This document shows positions 1 through 6,550 of a DNA stretch of 6,583 nt, in pieces. The stretch covers positions 1-6,583 of the forward strand of contig CANGEH010000125.1 of the NCBI GenBank assembly GCA_947452665.1, read 5' to 3'. A model generated the notes under the pieces. The model ran no database searches. It had not been told where the DNA came from and worked only from the letters and a program-made list of their open reading frames with translations. Made by a program: the position numbers and the translations under genes. The first letter of the stretch is position 1, and every line of letters begins with the position of its first letter. The stretch comes from Caulobacteraceae bacterium (lineage in GTDB: Bacteria; Pseudomonadota; Alphaproteobacteria; Caulobacterales; Caulobacteraceae).

Positions 1-1872
1 CCCCAAGCCTCCTGCGCCCTGCCAGCGGCTGAGAACCAGGAAATCTTTACCAATACGCCCATGGTCAAAAAGGCCCGCGAAGGCGTGATGGAGTTTTTGC
101 TGATCAATCACCCGCTCGATTGCCCAATCTGCGATCAGGGCGGCGAGTGCGATCTGCAAGATCAGGCCATGGGCTATGGCCGCGACGAGACCCGCTTTGA
201 CGATAATAAGCGCGCGGTCGAAGAAAAATTCATGGGTCCCCTGATCAAGACGGTCATGACCCGCTGCATCCAGTGCACACGCTGCGTGCGCTTTGTCACC
301 GAGGTGGCTGGCGTGCCAGAAATCGGCATGACGGGCCGCGGTGAGGATGCCGAGATCACCACCTATCTGGAAGGCGCTGTGAATAGCGAACTGTCCGGCA
401 ATGTGATCGATCTTTGCCCGGTTGGGGCCCTGACCTCCAAGCCCTATGCGTTTAATGCACGCCCCTGGGAGCTGAAAAAGACTGAATCCATCGATGTGAT
501 GGACGCGCTGGGCAGTGCGATCCGTATTGATGCGCGCGGCAGTGAGGTCATGCGCGTGCTGCCGCGGATCAATGAAGAGATCAATGAGGAATGGATCTCG
601 GACAAGACCCGCTATGCCTGCGACGGCCTGATACGCCAGCGGCTGGACCAGCCCTATGTGCGCGTTGGCGGCAAGCTTAAGCCCGCGACCTGGGCCGAGG
701 CCTTTGATGCGGTCGTAACCAAGATCAAGGCCTCTAAGCCTGAGCGGATGGGCCTGGTTGCTGGCGATCTGCAAGACGCTGAATCCATGAAGGCGGCTTT
801 GGACCTGTTTGCGGGTCTGGGCGTCACGAGCCTGGATTGCCGCCAAGACGGGGCCAAGCTTGATCCCAAGGCGGGCCGGGCAAGCTATGTGTTTAACTCG
901 ACCATTGCCGGTATTGATGAGGCCGACCATATCGTCTTGATCGGGGTCAATCCGCGCCATGCCGCACCCGTGCTCAATGCCCGTATTCGCCGGGCGGTGA
1001 TGCAGGGCCAGTGCAAGGTCAGTGTGATCGGCGAGCAGGCCGACCTGACCTATGCGTATGAGTATCTGGGCGCGGGTCCCGACACCCTGACCCGCTTTGC
1101 GGCCAAGCCGCCCAAGGGCGCATCCAAGCCCATGTTGATTGTTGGGGCTGAGACTGTTGCCCGCTCCGATGGCGCGGCCGTGCTGGCCCGGATTGCCCAG
1201 GCGGCCAAGGCCATGGGCGCGGTCACGGATGGCTGGAATGGCTTTAATGTGCTGCACACGGCCGCTAGCCGGGTTGGCGGGCTGGATATGGGTTTTGTGC
1301 CGGGGCAGGGTGGCTTGACCGCTGGCCAGATGGTGCAAAAGGGCGCTTTGGACGTTCTGGTCCTGATGGGCGCCGACGAGCTTGACCTGTCGGCCACGGA
1401 CGCCTTTGTCGTCTATATGGGCACGCACGGCGACGCCGGTGCGCACCGTGCCGATGTCGTCTTGCCGAGCGCGGCCTATGCCGAAAAGTCCGGGATCTAT
1501 GTCAATACAGAGGGCCGGGTTCAGATGGCGACGCGCGCCGTATTCCCCAAGGGTCAGGCCAAGGAAGACTGGTCGATCCTGCGCGCCTTGTCTGAACGTC
1601 TGGGCGCAACCTTGCCCTATGACAGCCTAAACCAGCTTCGGGCCAAGCTGTTTGCCGATCACCCAAGCTTTGGCCAGATTGACTATGTTGCCGCCGGTCA
1701 ACCTATGGACCTGGCCTTAGTTGGCCAGGCTGGCGATCTGGATGCGGCAGCTTTTGCTGGCCCCGCAACCGATTTTTACCTCACCAACCCGATTGCCCGG
1801 GCCAGTGTGACCATGGCCGAGTGCTCTGCCACGGCCAAGGCCGCGCGCACCAAGACCCAAGCGGCGGAGTAA
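1..1872 (+). CDS. nuoG: NADH-quinone oxidoreductase subunit G (75-kDa-type iron-sulfur subunit), 5' partial
   Basis: Peripheral-arm subunit of complex I; it carries iron-sulfur clusters that pass electrons from NuoE/NuoF towards NuoI. The frame is open from base 1 and gives 623 visible residues ending in TAA. The homologous region before the ATG at 61 is also coding, so that ATG is internal and about 75 N-terminal residues lie upstream. Visible Cys5 is probably the last ligand of the 2Fe-2S cluster N1b. His37, Cys41, Cys44 and Cys50 form the HxxxCxxCxxxxxC site of N5. Cys89, Cys92, Cys95 and Cys139 form the N4 site. The rest is the molybdopterin-oxidoreductase-like domain, including the conserved AHRADVVLP stretch at 481-489; in this family it is thought to bind no cofactor. 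The extra N7 cluster site (CxxCxxxC) of E. coli or Thermus is absent, as in mitochondrial and alphaproteobacterial forms. nuoH starts 4 nt downstream. Identification is secure. Confidence 0.97.
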   Translation, partial: PQASCALPAAENQEIFTNTPMVKKAREGVMEFLLINHPLDCPICDQGGECDLQDQAMGYGRDETRFDDNKRAVEEKFMGPLIKTVMTRCIQCTRCVRFVTEVAGVPEIGMTGRGEDAEITTYLEGAVNSELSGNVIDLCPVGALTSKPYAFNARPWELKKTESIDVMDALGSAIRIDARGSEVMRVLPRINEEINEEWISDKTRYACDGLIRQRLDQPYVRVGGKLKPATWAEAFDAVVTKIKASKPERMGLVAGDLQDAESMKAALDLFAGLGVTSLDCRQDGAKLDPKAGRASYVFNSTIAGIDEADHIVLIGVNPRHAAPVLNARIRRAVMQGQCKVSVIGEQADLTYAYEYLGAGPDTLTRFAAKPPKGASKPMLIVGAETVARSDGAAVLARIAQAAKAMGAVTDGWNGFNVLHTAASRVGGLDMGFVPGQGGLTAGQMVQKGALDVLVLMGADELDLSATDAFVVYMGTHGDAGAHRADVVLPSAAYAEKSGIYVNTEGRVQMATRAVFPKGQAKEDWSILRALSERLGATLPYDSLNQLRAKLFADHPSFGQIDYVAAGQPMDLALVGQAGDLDAAAFAGPATDFYLTNPIARASVTMAECSATAKAARTKTQAAE

Positions 1873-1876
1873 GATC

Positions 1877-2956
1877 ATGACCTCTACCGCTTTGGACTTT
1901 TGGGCAACGCCTCTGGGCTGGTCTCTGATTACGGTGGGCCAGATCTTGCTGGTGACCGTTGTGCTGCTCTTGTCCGTCGCCTTTCAGATCTATGGCGACC
2001 GAAAGATATTTGCCGGCGTTCAGATGCGCAAAGGCCCCAATGTGGTTGGCCCGTTTGGCCTGCTGCAGTCGTTTGCCGATCTTGGCAAGTTTGTGGTCAA
2101 GGAGCTGGTTATCCCAGCCGGCGCGGACAAGGCGGTGTTTTTGCTGGCGCCCCTGATCAGCGTGACCTTGGCGCTAGGCTCTTGGGCCGTGATGCCGTTT
2201 GGGCCGGGCTGGATCGTCTCCAACATTAATGTTGGCGTGCTCTATCTGTTTGCCCTGTCATCCTTGGGTGTCTATGGCATCATTATGGGCGGCTGGGCGT
2301 CTAATTCGAAATATGCGTTTCTGGGCTCGCTTCGGTCTGCGGCACAGATGGTCAGCTATGAGGTCTCGATTGGCTTCGTGGTCATCACTGTGATCCTGCT
2401 GGCGGGCAGCATGAACCTGCAACAGATTGTCGAGAGCCAGTCCGGTGGGTTTTGGAACTGGTATATGTTCGGCGGCGGGCTAGCCAATTGGCCCATCCTC
2501 TTGGTCACGTTCCCCATGGGGGTGATCTTCTTTATTTCCGGCCTAGCCGAAACCAATCGCCCGCCGTTTGACCTGCCAGAGGCCGAGTCCGAGCTGGTGG
2601 CCGGGTATGCGGTTGAATATGGCTCGACGCCTTACTTGCTGTTCTATCTGGCTGAAATGTCGAACATTCTCTTGATGTCGATGTTGTTCGCCATCCTATT
2701 CTTGGGCGGCTGGCAAGCGCCATTCCCAACACCGTTTACGGCCGATTGGGCACCGACGGCGGTAAGCCTGTTTGCCTTTATGTGGCTGTTTTTGAAGACG
2801 ATCTTTGTCTTCTTCATGAATGCCATGGTTCGCGCCATCGTGCCGCGCTACCGCTATGATCAGTTGATGCGCCTGGGCTGGAAGGTGTTTTTGCCGACCT
2901 CATTGGTGGCAGTTGTACTGATTGCCGCCTGGCGCGTTTTTGGCCCTCAGGCTTAA
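1877..2956 (+). CDS. nuoH: NADH-quinone oxidoreductase subunit H (ND1 homologue)
   Basis: Membrane subunit (359 aa, normal family size) that forms the floor of the quinone-binding chamber and joins the peripheral and membrane arms. About eight hydrophobic segments can be seen, near residues 15-37, 88-107, 118-138, 162-178, 204-222, 252-278, 293-315 and 337-352. Conserved family features are the DRKIFAGVQMRKGPN segment (41-55), the RSAAQMVSYE motif (153-162) and the acidic cytoplasmic loop AETNRPPFDLPEAESEL (224-240) with Glu247 after it. The PRYRYDQLMRLGWK motif (323-336) is near the C-terminus. Asp41 occupies a position that is Glu in E. coli; Asp is common in alphaproteobacteria. The ATG lies 4 nt after the nuoG stop. 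A GGAG at 1866-1869 inside the end of nuoG gives a 7-nt spacing, which suggests coupled translation. Nothing indicates damage. Confidence 0.98.
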   Translation: MTSTALDFWATPLGWSLITVGQILLVTVVLLLSVAFQIYGDRKIFAGVQMRKGPNVVGPFGLLQSFADLGKFVVKELVIPAGADKAVFLLAPLISVTLALGSWAVMPFGPGWIVSNINVGVLYLFALSSLGVYGIIMGGWASNSKYAFLGSLRSAAQMVSYEVSIGFVVITVILLAGSMNLQQIVESQSGGFWNWYMFGGGLANWPILLVTFPMGVIFFISGLAETNRPPFDLPEAESELVAGYAVEYGSTPYLLFYLAEMSNILLMSMLFAILFLGGWQAPFPTPFTADWAPTAVSLFAFMWLFLKTIFVFFMNAMVRAIVPRYRYDQLMRLGWKVFLPTSLVAVVLIAAWRVFGPQA

Positions 2957-2971
2957 GGGAGACACTAGCTC

Positions 2972-3469
2972 ATGTCCTTTTCCGCGCGTGTCACCCAGGC
3001 CATTAAGGGCGCAGCCCTGATGGATTTTGTCGGGGCCTTTGGTCTGGCGATGAAATACATGGTCCGGCCCAAGGCCACCGTGCTCTATCCGTTCGAGCGC
3101 GGCCCGCAATCGCCGCGGTTTCGCGGTGAACATGCCCTGCGCCGCTATCCCAATGGTGAAGAGCGCTGCATTGCCTGCAAGCTTTGCGAGGCCATCTGCC
3201 CGGCCCAGGCCATAACCATTGAGGCTGAACCGCGCGCTGATGGCTCGCGCCGCACGACCCGCTATGACATTGACATGGTCAAGTGCATCTATTGCGGCCT
3301 GTGCCAAGAGGCCTGTCCGGTTGATGCGATTGTCGAGGGGCCCAATACTGAATTTGCCGTCGAGACGCGCGAAGAGCTTTATTATGACAAGGCCCGGCTG
3401 CTCGATAATGGCGATCGCTGGGAGCGGCTGATCGCAAAGAATATGGAACTGGACGCGCCTTACCGCTAA
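2972..3469 (+). CDS. nuoI: NADH-quinone oxidoreductase subunit I (TYKY-type 2x[4Fe-4S] subunit)
   Basis: Peripheral-arm ferredoxin-like subunit that holds clusters N6a and N6b and passes electrons to N2 in NuoB, just before quinone. It has 165 aa, the usual alphaproteobacterial length. Two CxxCxxCxxxCP motifs are intact: Cys66/69/72/76 in CIACKLCEAICP and Cys105/108/111/115 in CIYCGLCQEACP. As in other ferredoxin folds, the last Cys of each motif is expected to ligate the other cluster. The N-terminal residues 1-30 are partly amphipathic and would sit on the membrane against NuoH. The segment RFRGEHALRRYPNGEERC (49-66) and the C-terminal ending LDAPYR are typical of the alphaproteobacterial and mitochondrial type. 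The start has GGGAG at 2957-2961, 10 nt before the ATG; the next in-frame Met (17) would cut into conserved sequence. The gap to nuoH is 15 nt. Confidence 0.98.
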   Translation: MSFSARVTQAIKGAALMDFVGAFGLAMKYMVRPKATVLYPFERGPQSPRFRGEHALRRYPNGEERCIACKLCEAICPAQAITIEAEPRADGSRRTTRYDIDMVKCIYCGLCQEACPVDAIVEGPNTEFAVETREELYYDKARLLDNGDRWERLIAKNMELDAPYR

Positions 3470-3488
3470 GAGGCGGTGGCGATTCATC

Positions 3489-3506
3489 GCGGCTAGCTTA
3501 AGCCGC
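3489..3506 (+). other. GC-rich inverted repeat (possible RNA hairpin) between nuoI and nuoJ
   Basis: GCGGCT (3489-3494) and AGCCGC (3501-3506) are perfect complements separated by the 6-nt loop AGCTTA, and could form a short stable hairpin in the mRNA. It begins 20 nt after the nuoI stop codon. No run of T follows, so it is not a classical Rho-independent terminator. It might stabilise the 3' end of the upstream transcript or mark a processing point, but a 6-bp stem can arise by chance. Confidence 0.4.
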
Positions 3507-3553
3507 ACAGACTGACGCATCCCGTCGCTTGCAAGGGGCAAGATCGGGAAAAA

Positions 3554-3559
3554 GAGGGG
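3554..3559 (+). promoter_or_regulatory. Likely ribosome-binding site of nuoJ, with long spacing
   Basis: GAGGGG is the only purine-rich Shine-Dalgarno candidate before nuoJ. It lies 13 nt from the ATG (15 nt if only GAGG is counted), longer than the 7-10 nt at the other genes here. The GGG at 3557-3559 could pair with CCC at 3567-3569 across a 7-nt loop, which would partly mask the site or shorten the effective distance. Since the ATG at 3573 is the only start codon after an in-frame stop, this site must serve it if any does. Confidence 0.55.
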
Positions 3560-3572
3560 CCTAAGACCCAGC

Positions 3573-4190
3573 ATGGACTTGCAGGCGATCGCCTTTTATC
3601 TGCTCGCAGCCATTACGGTTGCGTCCGGATTACTTGTCATCACGGCGCGGAATCCCGTGCACTCGGTATTGTTCCTGATCCTGGCCTTTTTCACGGCGGC
3701 GGGCCTGTTTGTCATGCTTGGGGCCGAGTTCTTGGCCATGCTTTTGGTGGTCGTCTATGTCGGCGCGGTAGCTGTGCTCTTCCTCTTTGTCGTCATGATG
3801 CTGGATGTCGATTTCAGCCAGTTGCGCGAAGGGTTTTCGCGCTATTTGCCGATTGGTATGGTGGTTGGCGGCGTGCTGGCGATTGAGATGATCCTGGTGG
3901 CGACCACGGTCGCCAATCGCGGCGCGGCCAGCTTGAATGCCGCACCGGCCAACCCCGATGCGGCCCTGCCCAATGCCGAGGCGATCGGGCGCGTGCTCTA
4001 TACCGACTATGTCTATTTCTTCCAGGCCGCAGGCCTTGTGCTCTTGGTCGCCATGATCGGCGCCATTGTCCTGACCCTGCGCCATCGTCCCGGTGTGCGG
4101 CGGCAAAACATTGCCGATCAGGTGGCGCGCACGCTAGAATCCGGCATGGAAATTGTCCAAATCAAGAGCGGCGAGGGCTTAAGCGAATGA
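3573..4190 (+). CDS. nuoJ: NADH-quinone oxidoreductase subunit J (ND6 homologue)
   Basis: Small membrane subunit (205 aa) that sits between NuoH and the NuoK/NuoN antiporter-like part and takes part in coupling quinone reduction to proton transfer. Five hydrophobic segments are visible, near residues 3-23, 29-48, 52-77, 92-113 and 145-168. The conserved third segment includes GAEFLA (50-55) and VYVGAVAVLFLFVVMMLDVD (61-80). In known structures this helix, around the Tyr62-Gly64 position, carries the pi-bulge that rearranges during turnover. The charged tail RHRPGVRRQNIADQVA (170-185) resembles alphaproteobacterial homologues. An Ala/Pro/Asn-rich linker at about 117-137 between the fourth and fifth segments is the least conserved-looking part. 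The ATG is the only possible start after the in-frame TGA at 3513. The gene ends in an ATGA overlap with nuoK. Confidence 0.97.
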   Translation: MDLQAIAFYLLAAITVASGLLVITARNPVHSVLFLILAFFTAAGLFVMLGAEFLAMLLVVVYVGAVAVLFLFVVMMLDVDFSQLREGFSRYLPIGMVVGGVLAIEMILVATTVANRGAASLNAAPANPDAALPNAEAIGRVLYTDYVYFFQAAGLVLLVAMIGAIVLTLRHRPGVRRQNIADQVARTLESGMEIVQIKSGEGLSE

Positions 4191-4495
4191 CCATTGGCCT
4201 GATCCATTATTTGTCGGTTGCCGCCATACTGTTTACCATTGGGGTGCTCGGCATCTTTGTGAACCGCAAGAATATCATCGTGATCCTGATGTCGATTGAA
4301 CTCATCCTCTTGGCTGTGAACATCAATTTAGTGGCGTTTTCGGCCTATCTGCATGATGTGGTCGGTCAGATCTTTGCCATGTTTGTCCTGACCGTGGCTG
4401 CGGCCGAGGCGGCTGTGGGCCTGGCCATTCTGGTCACCTTCTTCCGTAACCGCGGCGATATTGCCGTGGACGATGCCAGCGTGATGAAGGGTTGA
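4187..4495 (+). CDS. nuoK: NADH-quinone oxidoreductase subunit K (ND4L homologue)
   Basis: Small three-helix membrane subunit (102 aa, standard size) that forms the half-channel region next to NuoJ and NuoN. Hydrophobic segments lie near residues 3-24, 28-50 and 59-85. The two essential membrane glutamates are both present: Glu38 in LMSIELIL and Glu74 in VAAAEAAVGL, matching Glu36 and Glu72 of E. coli NuoK. The motif FVNRKNIIVILMSIEL (24-39) is typical. The start codon overlaps the nuoJ stop as ATGA, and GAGGG at 4173-4177, inside nuoJ, lies 9 nt upstream. Translation is therefore probably coupled to nuoJ, which would help equal production of the two partner subunits. Confidence 0.98.
   Translation: MTIGLIHYLSVAAILFTIGVLGIFVNRKNIIVILMSIELILLAVNINLVAFSAYLHDVVGQIFAMFVLTVAAAEAAVGLAILVTFFRNRGDIAVDDASVMKG
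4486..4491 (+). promoter_or_regulatory. Ribosome-binding site fixing the GTG start of nuoL
   Basis: GAAGGG at the 3' end of nuoK lies 8 nt before the GTG at 4500. An in-frame TGA at 4485-4487 blocks any earlier start, and the next in-frame ATG is codon 90, inside conserved sequence. The GTG is therefore the only reasonable start. Confidence 0.75.
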
Positions 4496-4499
4496 GATC

Positions 4500-6536
4500 G
4501 TGAACGCCATCGTAATCGCCCTGGTCTTCGCCCCGCTTTTGGGTGCCTTGGTCGCTGGCCTGTTTGGCCGCCGTATTGGCAATCTGGCCTCGCAAAGTGT
4601 CACGACGGGCCTGCTCCTGGCCGCCTGCGCCTTGTCCTGGACAACCTTTTATCAGGTGATTTGGGGCAATTGGCCCGGCCATTTCACCCTGACGCTTGCG
4701 CCGTTTATTGAGGTTGGCAAGTTCGTGTCGCACTGGTCGATCCGGATCGACACCCTGTCAGCGGTCATGCTGGTGGTGGTGACCTCGGTCTCGGCCCTGG
4801 TGCATGTCTATAGCTGGGGCTATATGGCCGAGGATCCTGATCGGCCGCGCTTTTTCGCCTATCTGTCCCTGTTCACCTTTGCGATGTTGATGCTGGTGAC
4901 CGCGGCGGACTTTATGCAGCTGTTTTTCGGATGGGAAGGCGTGGGTCTTGCCTCCTATCTCCTGATCGGGTTCTGGTTCAAAAAGCCCAGCGCCAGTGCC
5001 GCAGCGATCAAGGCCTTTGTCGTCAACCGGGTTGGTGATTTCGGCTTTGCGCTTGGCATTATGACGGTGTTTTGGATGTTCGGCACGATCCAGTTTGCTG
5101 AACTCTTTCCCATGATTGCGGCCAAGGCGGGCACCCATTGGACCTTTATTGGCCAGAGCTGGAGCGCGATTGATCTGGCTTGCGGGCTCTTGTTCATCGG
5201 CGCCATGGGCAAGTCGGCCCAGTTCTTCCTTCATACCTGGTTGCCGGATGCCATGGAGGGCCCGACCCCGGTCTCGGCCCTGATCCATGCTGCGACCATG
5301 GTCACGGCCGGCGTCTATATGGTCTGTCTCTTGTCGCCCATGTTTGAATATGCGCCAGTGACCAAGCAGATCGTCACCCTGATCGGCGCGATTACCGCCC
5401 TATTTGCCGCCACGGTTGGCCTGGCCCAGAACGATATCAAGCGGGTCATTGCCTATTCGACCTGTTCACAGCTGGGCTATATGTTCTTTGCCGCAGGCGT
5501 CGGCGCCTATCAGGCCGCCATGTTCCACCTGTTTACCCATGCCTTCTTTAAGGCGCTTTTGTTCCTCGGCGCAGGCTCGGTCATTCATGGCATGCACCAT
5601 GAGCAGGACATGCGCAAAATGGGGGGCTTGTGGAAATACCTGCCCGTGACCTATGCGGTCATGGTGATCGGCACGCTCGCCATTACCGGCTTTGGTATTC
5701 CCGGTGTCGAGATTGGCTTTGCCGGTTTCTATTCCAAGGATGCGATTATTGAGTCTGCCTATGCGGCTGGTCAGCATAATCCGATTGCCTATTTTGCCTT
5801 TATTGTTGGCCTCCTGGCCGCGGCCCTCACCGCGTTTTATTCGTGGCGTCTGGCCTTTATGACCTTTCACGGCACCGCCAAATGGGGTCACGGGCATGAG
5901 GAAGATGGCCATGGTCACGATGCCCATGCCCATAGCCACGGCGAACAGGATGATCATGCCCAGGACCACAAGCCGCATGAGAGCCCGTTTGCCATGCTGT
6001 TGCCGCTGATCTTGCTGGCGGTTGGCGCGATCGGGGCCGGCTATGCCTTTGTCGAGAATTTTGTCGGTGAAGAGCGCAATGCGTTTTGGCGCGGCGCGAT
6101 CTTTAACGCCCCAACCAATCATGTGCTTGAACACGCGCATCACTCGCCGCAATGGGTGGTGATTGCGCCCCTGGTCGTGTCGATGCTGGGTCTTGCGATC
6201 GCGTTTTTTGTCTATGTACTCAATGAGGGCATGGGCGCGCGGGTTGCGGCCCGGCGCGGGCCGCTGCACACCTTCTTCTATAATAAGTGGTTCTTTGATG
6301 AGCTTTATGAAGCCACCTTTGTGCGCGCCGTCCGCTGGCTTGGCGACGTGTTCTGGAAGGTTGGCGATCAAAAGATTATTGATGGCCTTGGCCCCGATGG
6401 GGTGGCGGCGGTCTCGGCCAATATTGGCCAGCGCCTGAGCAAGGGCCAGAGCGGCTATGTCTATCATTATGCCTTTGTCATGTTGCTTGGGGTTGCGGGG
6501 CTCTTGTCCTATGCGCTCTGGGCCTGGGCGCGCTGA
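4500..6536 (+). CDS. nuoL: NADH-quinone oxidoreductase subunit L (ND5 homologue, distal proton-pumping subunit)
   Basis: The largest antiporter-like membrane subunit (678 aa; E. coli has about 613), at the far end of the membrane arm. Its long lateral helix runs back along the arm. Proton-path residues of the family are present: Glu146 in FFGWEGVGLASYLL, Lys238 in MGKSAQF, His263 in ALIHAATM, Lys351 in HAFFKALLFLGAGS, and Lys413-Asp414 in FYSKDAII. The conserved block TWLPDAMEGPTPVSALIHAA (246-265) is intact. A histidine-rich loop with 10 His in residues 464-493 lies before HESPFAMLLP and accounts for part of the extra length. The C-terminal part has the conserved YNKWFFDELYE segment followed by a region suited to the lateral helix and a last membrane segment. 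The start is GTG, 4 nt after nuoK. nuoM begins 14 nt after the stop. Multiple membrane segments are evident throughout. Confidence 0.98.
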   Translation: MNAIVIALVFAPLLGALVAGLFGRRIGNLASQSVTTGLLLAACALSWTTFYQVIWGNWPGHFTLTLAPFIEVGKFVSHWSIRIDTLSAVMLVVVTSVSALVHVYSWGYMAEDPDRPRFFAYLSLFTFAMLMLVTAADFMQLFFGWEGVGLASYLLIGFWFKKPSASAAAIKAFVVNRVGDFGFALGIMTVFWMFGTIQFAELFPMIAAKAGTHWTFIGQSWSAIDLACGLLFIGAMGKSAQFFLHTWLPDAMEGPTPVSALIHAATMVTAGVYMVCLLSPMFEYAPVTKQIVTLIGAITALFAATVGLAQNDIKRVIAYSTCSQLGYMFFAAGVGAYQAAMFHLFTHAFFKALLFLGAGSVIHGMHHEQDMRKMGGLWKYLPVTYAVMVIGTLAITGFGIPGVEIGFAGFYSKDAIIESAYAAGQHNPIAYFAFIVGLLAAALTAFYSWRLAFMTFHGTAKWGHGHEEDGHGHDAHAHSHGEQDDHAQDHKPHESPFAMLLPLILLAVGAIGAGYAFVENFVGEERNAFWRGAIFNAPTNHVLEHAHHSPQWVVIAPLVVSMLGLAIAFFVYVLNEGMGARVAARRGPLHTFFYNKWFFDELYEATFVRAVRWLGDVFWKVGDQKIIDGLGPDGVAAVSANIGQRLSKGQSGYVYHYAFVMLLGVAGLLSYALWAWAR

Positions 6537-6540
6537 GGGG
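6535..6540 (+). promoter_or_regulatory. Ribosome-binding site of nuoM
   Basis: GAGGGG overlaps the nuoL TGA stop codon and lies 10 nt before the ATG at 6551. It supports that ATG as the real start of the truncated downstream gene. Confidence 0.75.
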
Positions 6541-6550
6541 AATTGAGATC

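Larger units (their letters stand above)
3470..3572. other. nuoI-nuoJ intergenic gap, no gene seen
   Basis: This is the only sizeable non-coding stretch in the window (103 nt); the other junctions are 4-nt overlaps or gaps of 4-15 nt. In the nuoJ frame there is a TGA at 3513-3515 and no ATG, GTG or TTG between it and the nuoJ ATG, so nuoJ cannot extend into the gap. It holds a 6-bp inverted repeat (3489-3506), a weaker 5-bp one (3528-3542) and a purine-rich ribosome-binding region just before nuoJ. I see no convincing -35/-10 pair and no T-tract. It could be an RNA-processing or translation-control spacer, or a relic of a lost small gene; the sequence does not decide. Confidence 0.8.

Noticed and set aside
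61..63. ATG at 61 as the start of nuoG
   Set aside because: The same frame is open from base 1 and encodes conserved NuoG sequence (PQASCALPAAENQEIFTNTP), including a probable N1b ligand, so the true start is upstream of the window.
3489..3506. Hairpin after nuoI as an intrinsic terminator
   Set aside because: The stem is only 6 bp and no T-run follows; termination here would cut off the remaining complex I genes.
3529..3557. Possible promoter before nuoJ starting at TTGCAA
   Set aside because: No reasonable -10 box is found at the right distance; the downstream sequence is the purine-rich ribosome-binding region.
2900..3574. Minus-strand open frame (224 codons) spanning nuoI and the nuoI-nuoJ gap
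   Set aside because: It is antisense to the highly conserved nuoI. It covers the gap, but I see no recognisable protein features, and its start has no obvious support.
3630..4106. Minus-strand open frame opposite nuoJ, rich in His, Asp and Gln
   Set aside because: The composition is what the reverse complement of a hydrophobic membrane gene produces; there is no independent evidence for a gene.
4758..5288. Minus-strand open frame opposite nuoL, very rich in charged residues
   Set aside because: It is the antisense shadow of membrane helices, with no family resemblance.
5466..6467. Long minus-strand open frame (333 codons) opposite nuoL
   Set aside because: It lies wholly antisense to conserved nuoL. 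Its translation resembles no family I recognise, and GC-rich codon bias commonly keeps such frames open.
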